A DNA stretch of 64,000 nt from Mycolicibacterium iranicum (GTDB lineage Bacteria; Actinomycetota; Actinomycetes; Mycobacteriales; Mycobacteriaceae), in the NCBI RefSeq assembly GCF_002101705.1, contig NZ_LQPC01000054.1, positions 124,001 to 188,000 of the forward strand. The letters are read 5' to 3'. Of the stretch, positions 42,103 through 50,774 are shown one piece after another. Made by a program: the position numbers and the translations under genes. Each line of letters starts with the position of its first letter. Position 1 is the first letter of the stretch. The notes under the pieces were generated by a model. It was given only the letters and a program-made list of their open reading frames with translations, searched no databases and was not told the DNA's origin.

Positions 42103-42503
42103 CGACGACCCTCCTCATGTGTTCGACGCTGAACCCAGCGAGCGCCGCCCATGTTACTGGACAGTAGCTAGATCAGAAACCCGGCGCGCCGCGCGTCCGA
42201 GCCGCCTGCCGGACAGCCGAGCCAGACGAGCTGCCAGGACGACACTGAGCTCGAACCACGTCTCATGGGGACACCCGCCCCCGTAACGGCGCACCGCATC
42301 GGTTCGATGAGAGGGTTAGGACTTCGCGATCAGCCAACCGCATATTCGACACCACCCGCACCCCGTGTGGGTGGTGATGTGCGTCAGCTAACACTAGGAA
42401 ATCTGCTGATCTGCTGTTATTTCGCTTGCAGCAATATAACAATTGAGCACATTTTGACCACCCCACACTTGCGTCACGGCTGCAACACGGTAGTTTCTTC
42501 TCC
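42103..42503. other. Intergenic region between SDR-like gene and apa
   Basis: Four hundred bases without a supported gene between divergently transcribed genes. The stretch 42390-42470 is A+T-rich and probably holds the apa promoter. A strong hairpin lies at 42350-42376. In M. tuberculosis the modABC molybdate genes occupy this interval (family knowledge); they are absent here. Confidence 0.6.
42350..42376. other. 12-bp hairpin with CCC loop upstream of apa
   Basis: Left arm CACCACCCGCAC (42350-42361) pairs fully (one G-T) with the right arm ending GGGTGGTG (42365-42376) around a three-base loop. It lies about 130 bases before the apa start and not just after any gene, so it is not an obvious terminator. 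It may be a leader or sRNA element. Confidence 0.6.
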
Positions 42504-43553
42504 ATGGATCAGCCGGATGTGCATCCTGACCGCATCACGGGCGCGCCGACGCCGTTTCGCCGCTCGGCACTGACAGGCGCCGCCGCCGCATTAGCGGCTG
42601 TGTTGACGCTGCCTGCTGTGGCATACGCCCAGCCTGCGCCACCCCCGTCGCCGACCCCGCCGCCGCCCGCGGTCGAGGCACCGCAAGCCCCACCGCCGCC
42701 CGCAGTCGACGCTCCGCAGGCTCCGCCGCCGCCGGCCGATCCGAACGCTCCGCCACCGCCGCCGGCCGATCCGAACGCGCCGCCACCTCCGGCGGTGGAC
42801 CCGAACGCGCCGGCACCGCCTGCTGACCCCAACGCTCCGGCGCCTCCGCCACCCGAGCCCGGCCGCGTCGACAACGCCGCCGGAGGATTCAGCTATGTGG
42901 TCCCCGCGGGATGGAAGATCTCGGATGCGACCCAGATCTCGTACGGTCAGGCGCTGCTGACCAAACTGCCGCCCGAGGGCTCGCCGCCTGATGCGCAGCC
43001 GCCGAACGACACCAGCGTGCTGCTGGGCCGGCTGGACCTGAAGCTGTTCGCCGGCGCGGAGACCGACAATACGAAGGCGGCTCAGCGGCTCGCGTCGGAC
43101 ATGGGTGAGTTCTTCATGCCGTTCCCGGGCACGCGGATCAACCAGCAGACTGTCCCGCTGGACGCCAACGGAATGACGGGCGTCGCGTCGTACTACGAGG
43201 TGAAGTTCACCGATACGAACAAGCCGAACGGCCAGATTTGGGCCGGTGTGGTGGGTGCGCCTACCGCGCCTGGTACGCCACGCGGCCAGCGCACGCCGGA
43301 ACGGTGGTTCGTGGTGTGGCTGGGCACGGCGACAAACCCGGTGCCGCAGGCCGAGGCCGTCACGCTGGCGAACTCGATTAGGCCGTGGAGTCCACCACCG
43401 CCTCCGCCGCCGCCGGACCCGAACGCGCCTCCGCCGCCGCCGGACCCCAACGCGCCCCCGCCCGACCCGAACGCTCCGCCGCCGCGGCCCGCCGTCGGCG
43501 TCCCCGTGCCGGTCGATCCCAACACCGCGCCAGGAATGCTGCCGCCTGCCTGA
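42504..43553 (+). CDS. apa: Alanine/proline-rich secreted antigen Apa (fibronectin-attachment protein)
   Basis: A 349-residue exported protein. After a signal ending near AVAYAQP comes a Pro/Ala region with repeated PPADPNAPPP-type units (about 45-120), a folded middle domain (GGFSYVVPAGWKISDATQISYGQALL..., about 125-295) and a second Pro-rich tail (PPPDPNAP repeats). This layout is that of M. tuberculosis Apa (Rv1860, MPT32), an O-mannosylated secreted antigen that binds fibronectin. The ATG at 42504 gives a somewhat long n-region (PDVHPDRITGAPTPFRRSAL); later starts within it are possible. Confidence 0.93.
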   Translation: MDQPDVHPDRITGAPTPFRRSALTGAAAALAAVLTLPAVAYAQPAPPPSPTPPPPAVEAPQAPPPPAVDAPQAPPPPADPNAPPPPPADPNAPPPPAVDPNAPAPPADPNAPAPPPPEPGRVDNAAGGFSYVVPAGWKISDATQISYGQALLTKLPPEGSPPDAQPPNDTSVLLGRLDLKLFAGAETDNTKAAQRLASDMGEFFMPFPGTRINQQTVPLDANGMTGVASYYEVKFTDTNKPNGQIWAGVVGAPTAPGTPRGQRTPERWFVVWLGTATNPVPQAEAVTLANSIRPWSPPPPPPPPDPNAPPPPPDPNAPPPDPNAPPPRPAVGVPVPVDPNTAPGMLPPA

Positions 43554-43690
43554 CCCCAGGCCGGCGAGGCAGGGCGATCGTGATGATTTCGTCGCCCGTT
43601 TGTGCAGCCATTTCGTTACCTAGGATCGGTATACCTGGGTGATGGCCCGGGTGCGGCCGCACCGGGGCCGGCTGGCGACAGGAGACCCCC

Positions 43691-43999
43691 ATGGACGTGC
43701 TCGCTGCAACAGAAATTTTGGCCCGTTCGACGACGCTGACCAGCGTGGGTTGGATCGGTTACATCATCATCGGCGCGATTGCGGGATGGATCGCGGGCAA
43801 GATCGTCAAAGGATCGGGGTCCGGCATCCTGATGAATATCGTCATCGGGATCGTCGGCGCGCTGATCGGCGGCTTCTTGCTGAGCTTCTTCCTGGACACC
43901 GCGGGCGGCGGGTGGTGGTTCACGCTGTTCACGGCCATCCTGGGATCCGTGATCCTGCTGTGGATCGTCGGCAAAGTGCAGGGCCGGTCGCGCGTCTGA
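43691..43999 (+). CDS. GlsB/YeaQ/YmgE-family small membrane protein (Rv1861-like)
   Basis: A 102-residue protein with three hydrophobic, Gly-rich segments (GWIGYIIIGAIAGWIAGKIV, ILMNIVIGIVGALIGGFLLS, WWFTLFTAILGSVILLWIVG). This is the transglycosylase-associated/YeaQ family, of unknown function and often stress-linked. AGGAGACC precedes the ATG. It lies between apa and adhA as Rv1861 does. Confidence 0.9.
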   Translation: MDVLAATEILARSTTLTSVGWIGYIIIGAIAGWIAGKIVKGSGSGILMNIVIGIVGALIGGFLLSFFLDTAGGGWWFTLFTAILGSVILLWIVGKVQGRSRV

Positions 44000-44010
44000 C
44001 CGCTTCCGCG

Positions 44011-45018
44011 ATGCGGGCGTGGCAGGTGCGCAGGCCAGGCGCGATGTCGACGTCCCCGCTGACCCTCGCCACCGTGCCGGTTCCGGAACCCGGCCCCGGC
44101 GAACTGTTGGTGGCGGTGCGCGCCTGCGGGGTGTGTCGTACCGACCTGCACGTCACCGAAGGCGACCTCCCCGTACACCGGCCCAATGTCACGCCGGGGC
44201 ACGAGGTGGTCGGCGAGGTCGTCGGGATCGGAGACGGCGTCACTGCGTTCGCGCCGGGGGAACGGGTCGGTGTGGCATGGCTACGCCACACCTGCGGGTC
44301 GTGCCGGTTCTGTTTGCGCGGCCAGGAGAACCTGTGCCCGGCATCCCTCTACACAGGTTGGGATGCCGATGGCGGCTACGCTGAATTCACTACGGTGCCA
44401 GCCGCTTTCGCGCTGCCACTGCCGACGGGATACGCCGACGAAGCGCTCGCGCCGCTGCTGTGCGCCGGCATCATCGGATACCGCGCGCTGCTGCGCGCCG
44501 ACCTGCCCGAGAAGGGGCGACTGGGCATTTACGGCTTCGGCGGCAGCGCGCACCTGACCGCTCAGGTGGCCATCGCCCAGGGGGCCGAAGTACATGTCAT
44601 GACGCGCGGACGGCAGGCTCGAGAACTGGCGCTGGACCTCGGTGCCGCGTCGGCGCAGGGCGCGACGGATATGCCGCCGGTTGCGCTCGATGCCGCGATC
44701 CTGTTCGCTCCGGTTGGCGAGCTCGTCCTGCCTGCGCTGGAGGCCCTCGATCGCGGCGGCACGCTATCGATCGCCGGGATCCACCTCAGTGACATCCCCG
44801 CTCTGAACTACCAGCGCCATCTCTTCCAAGAGCGGCAGGTGCGCTCGGTGACGTCGAACACCCGCGCCGACGCGCACGCGTTCCTCGACTTCGCGAGCCG
44901 TCACCGCCTGGAGGTCACCAGCCCCCAGTACCCCCTCGACCGTGCCGATGTCGCCCTTGCTGATCTGAGTGCAGGCCGGATCTCGGGAGCGGCCGTCTTG
45001 ATCGTCCAGCCGTCCTAG
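44011..45018 (+). CDS. adhA: Zinc-dependent alcohol dehydrogenase AdhA
   Basis: A 335-residue medium-chain dehydrogenase beginning at the ATG at 44011, 12 bases after the Rv1861-like gene. Catalytic zinc ligands lie in CGVCRTDLHV and GHEVVGEV, the structural zinc cysteines in CGSCRFCLRGQENLC, and the cofactor loop in GIYGFGGSAHLT. It oxidises alcohols (or reduces aldehydes) with NAD(P)H. Substrate range cannot be told. Rv1862 is the M. tuberculosis counterpart. Confidence 0.93.
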   Translation: MRAWQVRRPGAMSTSPLTLATVPVPEPGPGELLVAVRACGVCRTDLHVTEGDLPVHRPNVTPGHEVVGEVVGIGDGVTAFAPGERVGVAWLRHTCGSCRFCLRGQENLCPASLYTGWDADGGYAEFTTVPAAFALPLPTGYADEALAPLLCAGIIGYRALLRADLPEKGRLGIYGFGGSAHLTAQVAIAQGAEVHVMTRGRQARELALDLGAASAQGATDMPPVALDAAILFAPVGELVLPALEALDRGGTLSIAGIHLSDIPALNYQRHLFQERQVRSVTSNTRADAHAFLDFASRHRLEVTSPQYPLDRADVALADLSAGRISGAAVLIVQPS

Positions 45019-45034
45019 AGCGCGGCCCAGCGAG

Positions 45035-45796
45035 TCAGCTCAGATGCCACACCAGCGCGGCCGCCAGGGCGCCGAGCCCGTTGAGCGACCAGTGCAGGGC
45101 GATGGGCGCGATCAGACTGCCACTGCGGCGGCGCAGCCAGGTGAAGACGAAACCCGCCGCGGCCGTGGCGATGACGGCCCCGACGACCCCGGCGACCATG
45201 CCGAACACCCCGCCGCCGAGGATCTCGGTGAACCCGACGTTGCTCGCCGTCAGCCCCAGGGACGTCGCGATGTGCCACAGCCCGAACAGCAGCGAGCCCG
45301 CGGCGGCCACGCCACGCCAGCCCCAGGCTCGGTCCAGCGCTCCGTGCAGCACGCCGCGGAACGCCAGCTCTTCGGGGATCACGGTCTGCAGCGGGATGAT
45401 GATCATCGATGCGAGTAGCGCGCCCGACAGCGTCGCATAGTTGTCGTTGAGGAACATGGGCCGCGTCCACGGCAGCAGGGCGCCGATCGCGACGACGGTG
45501 CCGACGACCGCGACGGCACCCAGCGCGTAGCCGGCTCCGGATCGCCAGTGCTCGCGGCCGAGGCCGAGTTCGGACCACCCGAGGCCCCGGGAACGGACCA
45601 GCATCAGCAGACCCACCGCGGCCGCGGGAACGACGGCCACATTGGCCCACGGTGTCGTGAAGTGCGCGACCAGATTCGACAACGCCAGCACCACGACCAC
45701 GATCGCAATGTCGACGTAGATCCGGAAGTGGTGCAGCGCCGCCAACTGAGCGACCACGGGGTGGGCCTCTTCTGGCGCGGCGATGGCTTCAGACAT
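45035..45796 (-). CDS. CPBP-family (CAAX/Abi) intramembrane metalloprotease
   Basis: A 253-residue membrane protein with six to eight hydrophobic segments. The three CPBP motifs are complete: EELAFRGVLHG (EExxxR), FGLWHIA (FxxxH) and HWSLN (HxxxN/D). Members cleave prenylated or membrane-bound peptides, or protect against bacteriocins; the target here is unknown. It converges on adhA and is Rv1863c-like by position. Confidence 0.88.
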   Translation of the reverse strand: MSEAIAAPEEAHPVVAQLAALHHFRIYVDIAIVVVVLALSNLVAHFTTPWANVAVVPAAAVGLLMLVRSRGLGWSELGLGREHWRSGAGYALGAVAVVGTVVAIGALLPWTRPMFLNDNYATLSGALLASMIIIPLQTVIPEELAFRGVLHGALDRAWGWRGVAAAGSLLFGLWHIATSLGLTASNVGFTEILGGGVFGMVAGVVGAVIATAAAGFVFTWLRRRSGSLIAPIALHWSLNGLGALAAALVWHLS

Positions 45797-45833
45797 AACC
45801 GCACCAGGGTACCGGCTGATTCGGTGCGGTCAG

Positions 45834-48338
45834 TTATTCGTTGTCGCCGCCGGTGGCCGAGGTGGAGTCCGCGGCCGACGTGCCGAAGCCGGACTCCCTG
45901 GCCGCGGGCCAGACCCAGTCCTTGACCTCGGGGATGTCGTCGCCGAATTCGCGGGTGTACTCGCGCGCCGCGATGCGCTTGTCGGACATCTGCTGCCGCA
46001 GCGTCGCACAGGTCGAGCCCAACGAGGGAACGCGGTCGATGACGTCCATGACCAGGTGGTAGCGGTCGAGATCGTTGAGCATCACCATGTCGAAGGGCGT
46101 GGTCGTGGTGCCCTCCTCCTTATAGCCGCGCACATGGAGGTTGTCGTGGCCGGCGCGCCGGTACGTGAGCCGGTGGATCAACCAGGGGTAGCCGTGGTAG
46201 GCGAAGATCACCGGTTTGTCGGTGGTGAAGATCATGTCGAAATCGCGGTCGGGCAGCCCGTGCGGATGCTCGGTGTCGTCCTGGAGACGCATCAGATCGA
46301 CGACGTTGACGAACCGCACCTTGAGGTCGGGCAGGTGCTGGCGCAGGATGTCGGCGGCCGCCAGCGCCTCCAGCGTCGGGATGTCGCCCGCGGAGGCCAG
46401 GACCACGTCGGGATCTGTGCCGAGCACCTCCGAACCCGCCCACTCCCAGATGCCCAGCCCACGGGTGCAGTGGGCGACGGCCTGGTCCATCGTCAGGAAG
46501 TTCGGCGACGGCTGCTTGCCGGAGACGACCACGTTGACGTACTGGCGTGATCGCAGGCAGTGGTCGTAGGTCGACAGCAGAGTGTTGGCATCCGGCGGCA
46601 GGTAGACACGCACCACCTTCGCGCTCTTGTTGACGACGTGGTCGATGAAGCCGGGATCCTGGTGGGAGAATCCGTTGTGGTCCTGTCGCCAGACATGGCT
46701 GGACAGAAGATAATTGAGGCTCGCGATGGGCCGCCGCCACGGGATGTGGTTGGTCACCTTGAGCCACTTCGCATGCTGGTTCAGCATCGAGTCGACGATG
46801 TGGATGAAGGCTTCGTAACAGTTGAAGAGCCCGTGCCGGCCCGTGAGCAGGTAGCCCTCCAACCAGCCCTGGCACTGATGCTCCGACAGCATCTCCACCA
46901 CCCTGCCGACCCGCTCGAGGTGCTCGTCGACCTCGGGGCCGACGAATTCGGCGTTCCATTGTTTGCCGGTGGCGTCGTAGACGGCTTGTAGACGATTCGA
47001 CGCGGTCTCGTCGGGCCCGAATATGCGGAAGTTGTCGGGGTTCAGCCGGATCACCTCGGTGAGCCATTGTCCGAGCACGCGCGTCGCTTCGGCGACGGTG
47101 GCGCCGGGGGCGGGCACGTCGACGGCGAAGTCACGGAAGTCGGGCAAGCGTAGGTCCCTGAGCAACAGCCCACCGTTGGCGTGGGGGTTGTCGCTCATCC
47201 TCAGCTGCCCGTCGGGTGCCAGGTCGGCGATGTCGGAGCACAGCTTGCCGTCCTCGTCGAACAGTTCGCCGGGGCGGTAGGACGACAGCCAGTCGGCGAG
47301 GACCCCGAGGTGCTCGCTCGTGTCGCGCGCGCTCGCCAACGGCACCTGATGGGCGCGCCAGGAGCCGGTCGTCTTCTTCCCGTCGATGTAGTCCGGCCCA
47401 GTCCAGCCTTTCGGCGTACGGAAGACGATCATCGGCCACGCGGGCCGCGAATCGTCGGCCGCGGCGGCCCGGGTCTTGATGTCGGCGATCTCATCGAGGA
47501 CGTCGTCGAGCAGCGTCGCGAACCGGCGGTGTGCGTCAACACGCGAGTCCTGGTCAGCGGATGGGTCGTCGGGAACCTCGAAAAAGTAGGGCTTGTGGCC
47601 GTACCCGACCATCAGCGCGTGCAGTTCCTCAGTCGGGATGCGGGCGAGCAGCGTCGGGTTGGCGATCTTGTAGCCGTTGAGGTGCAGGATCGGCAACACC
47701 ACCCCGTCCTTGGCAGGGCTGACCAACTTGTTCGAGTGCCAGCTGGTCGCCAGTGGCCCGGTTTCGGCCTCGCCGTCGCCGACGACGGCCGCGACCAGCA
47801 GATCCGGATTGTCGAATGCCGCACCGTAGGCGTGCGACAGTGCGTAGCCGAGCTCGCCGCCCTCGTGAATGGAACCGGGGGTTTCCGGCGCCACGTGGGA
47901 CGGGATTCCGCCGGGGAACGAGAACTGCCGAAACAGGCGTCGGATGCCCTCGGTGTCCTGGGTGATGTCGGAGTAGATCTCGCTGTAGGTGCCGTCGAGG
48001 TAGGCGTTGGCGACGAGCCCTGGTCCGCCGTGACCGGGGCCGGTCAGGTAGATCGTCGACTGCTCGCGCTGTTTGATCGCCCGGTTGAGGTGGGCGTAGA
48101 GGAAGTTCAACCCCGGCGTGGTGCCCCAGTGGCCGAGCAGGCGCGGCTTGACGTCTTCCGGCGTCAAAGGAGTACGCAGCAACGGATTGTTGAGCAGATA
48201 GATCTGGCCCACGGAAAGGTAGTTGGCTGCCCGCCACCATCGATCGAGCTGCTCGATGCCCGCCTCGTCCAGCTCACGGCGGTCGACGGTCTTCCACGCG
48301 GTGGTCGGTGGGGCCTCGGCTGTGGTCGTGCTGGTCAT
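45834..48338 (-). CDS. xfp: Xylulose-5-phosphate/fructose-6-phosphate phosphoketolase
   Basis: An 834-residue thiamine-diphosphate enzyme from the ATG at 48338; a TTG at 48350 is in frame. It cleaves xylulose 5-phosphate (and often fructose 6-phosphate) with phosphate to acetyl phosphate. Seen: GHWGTTPGLNFLYAHLNR, TGPGHGGPGLVANAYLDG, the TPP/Mg motif GDGEAETGPLATSW and the late QDHNGFSHQDPGFIDHVV, all XFP signatures. No acetate kinase or phosphotransacetylase gene lies beside it, so the acetyl phosphate must be used by enzymes encoded elsewhere. Confidence 0.97.
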   Translation of the reverse strand: MTSTTTAEAPPTTAWKTVDRRELDEAGIEQLDRWWRAANYLSVGQIYLLNNPLLRTPLTPEDVKPRLLGHWGTTPGLNFLYAHLNRAIKQREQSTIYLTGPGHGGPGLVANAYLDGTYSEIYSDITQDTEGIRRLFRQFSFPGGIPSHVAPETPGSIHEGGELGYALSHAYGAAFDNPDLLVAAVVGDGEAETGPLATSWHSNKLVSPAKDGVVLPILHLNGYKIANPTLLARIPTEELHALMVGYGHKPYFFEVPDDPSADQDSRVDAHRRFATLLDDVLDEIADIKTRAAAADDSRPAWPMIVFRTPKGWTGPDYIDGKKTTGSWRAHQVPLASARDTSEHLGVLADWLSSYRPGELFDEDGKLCSDIADLAPDGQLRMSDNPHANGGLLLRDLRLPDFRDFAVDVPAPGATVAEATRVLGQWLTEVIRLNPDNFRIFGPDETASNRLQAVYDATGKQWNAEFVGPEVDEHLERVGRVVEMLSEHQCQGWLEGYLLTGRHGLFNCYEAFIHIVDSMLNQHAKWLKVTNHIPWRRPIASLNYLLSSHVWRQDHNGFSHQDPGFIDHVVNKSAKVVRVYLPPDANTLLSTYDHCLRSRQYVNVVVSGKQPSPNFLTMDQAVAHCTRGLGIWEWAGSEVLGTDPDVVLASAGDIPTLEALAAADILRQHLPDLKVRFVNVVDLMRLQDDTEHPHGLPDRDFDMIFTTDKPVIFAYHGYPWLIHRLTYRRAGHDNLHVRGYKEEGTTTTPFDMVMLNDLDRYHLVMDVIDRVPSLGSTCATLRQQMSDKRIAAREYTREFGDDIPEVKDWVWPAARESGFGTSAADSTSATGGDNE

Positions 48339-48411
48339 CTCTCCATCCAACTCCGCTTCGGGGTGCGGTCAACTCGTACCCGATGGCGGGCACGTTAATC
48401 TTTCTCCCGTG

Positions 48412-50760
48412 ATGGCCGAGGGAGCGTTGCTGACGTCCCTGCGTGTACTGGATCTCTCGCCCGGTGAGGGCGATGCCGTGAGCCGGATACTGGCCGACCT
48501 GGGTGCCGACGTCCTGAAGATCGAACCGCCCGGTGGCTCCCCATCGCGCGCCAACAAGCCGACGGTCGCCGGGATCAGCATCCCGTTCGCCCTGGACAAC
48601 GCGAACAAACGCTGCGCGCAGTTGGACCCGGCCGTGGCCGGCGATCGAGCGCGGCTTATCGAGCTGGCGGCGACCTGCGATGTCGTCGTGGATTCCGGAA
48701 ACCCCGGTGGCGCAGCGCTGTTCGGCACGTCCTGCCAGGAGCTCGCGGCGATGTTCGACCACGTGGTCGTGCTGTCGGTCACCGATTTCGGGAGCGCGGG
48801 TCCGCGGGCATCGTGGCGCGCCACCGACGCCGTGCTGTACGCGCTGTCCTCGGCGCTCTCACGTACCGGCCCGACATCCGGCACCCCGGTACTGCCGCCC
48901 GACGGTGTGGCATCGGCGACGGCCGCCGTTCAGGCCGCATGGGCGGTTCTGGTCGCCTACTACGATCAATTACGCTGCGGCAAGGGCGATTTCATCGACT
49001 TCTCGCGGTACGAGGGGGTTGTGCAGGCGTTGGATCCGCCCTTCGGATCCGAAGGCCAGGCCGCCGTCGGGCTGAAACCACCCGCCGAACTGTGGCGGGG
49101 CAGGCCGCGCAACCAGCAAATCTACCCGATCTTCGAATGCCGAGACGGGCATGTGCGGATCTGCCTGCTGTCCCCTCGCCAGTGGCGGGGCATGTGGGGC
49201 TGGCTGGGAGAGCCCGCACAGTTCGCCGGGCCGGAGTTCGAGACCATCGCCGCGCGTTACGCGGCATCAAGAGAACTCAACGCCGCGATGGCCGAACTGT
49301 TCGCCCCGCAGGCCATGGCCGATCTCGTCACGCAAGGTCAGACCCGGGGTGTGCCCGTCGCGGCCGTGCTGTCACCCGCTGAGGCATTGTCGGCCGACCA
49401 TTTTCGCGAGGTGGGCGCGCTGCGGGACGAGGTCCTCGCGCCGGGCACCGCCATCACCATGCCTGTCGGACCTCTCACCATCGACGGCGTTCACCACGGA
49501 TATCGGCAGGCACCGCCGGCCGCCGGTTCGGACGGGCCGGCGTGGCTCGACCGTCGATCCACCGAAACCGCTCCGCGCGAGGCGGTTTCATCCTCATCGC
49601 GTCCCTTCGCGGGTTTGCGGATTCTGGACCTCGGCGTCATCGTCGCCGGCGGTGAGCTCGGTAGGTTGTTCGCCGACCTCGGCGCCGAGGTCATCAAGAT
49701 CGAAAGCCCGAACTATCCGGATGGGCTCCGGCAGAGCCCGCCGGGCAAGAAGATCAGCAGATCCTGGGCGCTGACCCATCGCAACGAGGAAAGCCTCGGT
49801 ATCGATTTGCGCCATCCCGCGGGCGCCGAGCTGTTCTGCAGGCTCGTCGAGGGCGCCGATGCGGTGTTCGCCAACTTCAAGCCGGGCACGCTGGCCGCAC
49901 TCGGCTTCTCCTACGATCGGTTGCGCAACCTCAAACCCGGCATCGTCCTTGCCGAGAGCAGCGCATTCGGCGACCGCGGCCCGTGGAGCGCCCAGATGGG
50001 TTACGGCCCCCTTGTCCGGGCGTCCACCGGCGTCACGAGACTGTGGACATCACCGGACGCCGAACCGGGGACGTTCTACGATGCGACGACCATCTTCCCC
50101 GACCATGTCGTCGCGCGGCTGACCGCCATCGCTGCGCTGGCCGCCTTGATCCGCGGTAGGGGCGGACACGTGCACATCTCGCAGGCAGAGGCGGCCATCA
50201 ATCAGCTCGCCGCCACCTTTGTCGCCGAATCCGCCCGGGCCGCGGGTCATTCCGTCGATACCGGGGACACCGCACTCGACGGGGTGTTCCCGTGCTCGGG
50301 GGACGACGAGTGGTGCGTCATCTCGCTGCGGTCACCCTCCCACCACGCCGCGCTCGCCGCCCTGCTCGGACGGACGGAGCTGCCCACCTCGCGCGCCGAA
50401 CTGAGAGCGACGGTGTCGGACTGGACCGCGACGCGGGACAAGCGCGCCGTCGCCGATGCGCTGCAACAGCTCGGCGTGCCGGCTGCGCCGATGTACCGCG
50501 CCGCCGATGTCGCCGCAGATGCCCAGGTCGTCTTCCGGAAGTTGTTCACCGACATGGTGCATCCGTTGCTCGACCGGCCGATTCCAGCCGAGACAGCGCC
50601 CGCCGCGTTCACACGCATTCCGCGCGCCGACCTTCGCCCAGCTCCGATGCCGGGCCAACACACCTACCAGATCTGCCGGCGAGTGCTCGGGTTGAGCGCC
50701 GAGCAGACCGGCGATCTGATCCGTGATGGCGCCCTGTTCGCCTATGACGAGCACAATTAG
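48412..50760 (+). CDS. Two-domain family III CoA-transferase (CaiB/BaiF, fused; Rv1866-like)
   Basis: A 782-residue protein from ATG 48412 (GTG one codon earlier). It is two CaiB/BaiF units in one chain. The first is about 1-390 (LLTSLRVLDLSPGEGDAVSRILADLGADVLKIEPPGG) and the second about 398-782 (FAGLRILDLGVIVAGGELGRLFADLGAEVIKIESPNY). Each keeps the family turn where the catalytic Asp sits, though the first half is more diverged and may be structural. Such enzymes move CoA between organic acids. It is followed after 14 bases by a thiolase-like gene, so the pair probably acts in one acyl-CoA pathway. Confidence 0.88.
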   Translation: MAEGALLTSLRVLDLSPGEGDAVSRILADLGADVLKIEPPGGSPSRANKPTVAGISIPFALDNANKRCAQLDPAVAGDRARLIELAATCDVVVDSGNPGGAALFGTSCQELAAMFDHVVVLSVTDFGSAGPRASWRATDAVLYALSSALSRTGPTSGTPVLPPDGVASATAAVQAAWAVLVAYYDQLRCGKGDFIDFSRYEGVVQALDPPFGSEGQAAVGLKPPAELWRGRPRNQQIYPIFECRDGHVRICLLSPRQWRGMWGWLGEPAQFAGPEFETIAARYAASRELNAAMAELFAPQAMADLVTQGQTRGVPVAAVLSPAEALSADHFREVGALRDEVLAPGTAITMPVGPLTIDGVHHGYRQAPPAAGSDGPAWLDRRSTETAPREAVSSSSRPFAGLRILDLGVIVAGGELGRLFADLGAEVIKIESPNYPDGLRQSPPGKKISRSWALTHRNEESLGIDLRHPAGAELFCRLVEGADAVFANFKPGTLAALGFSYDRLRNLKPGIVLAESSAFGDRGPWSAQMGYGPLVRASTGVTRLWTSPDAEPGTFYDATTIFPDHVVARLTAIAALAALIRGRGGHVHISQAEAAINQLAATFVAESARAAGHSVDTGDTALDGVFPCSGDDEWCVISLRSPSHHAALAALLGRTELPTSRAELRATVSDWTATRDKRAVADALQQLGVPAAPMYRAADVAADAQVVFRKLFTDMVHPLLDRPIPAETAPAAFTRIPRADLRPAPMPGQHTYQICRRVLGLSAEQTGDLIRDGALFAYDEHN

Positions 50761-50774
50761 GAGGCTCACCCGCA

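Noticed and set aside
42265..42573. Open frame of about 100 codons overlapping the start of apa
   Set aside because: Overlaps the signal-peptide coding part of apa in another frame; the translation has no features and the region contains a strong hairpin and promoter-like A+T-rich DNA.
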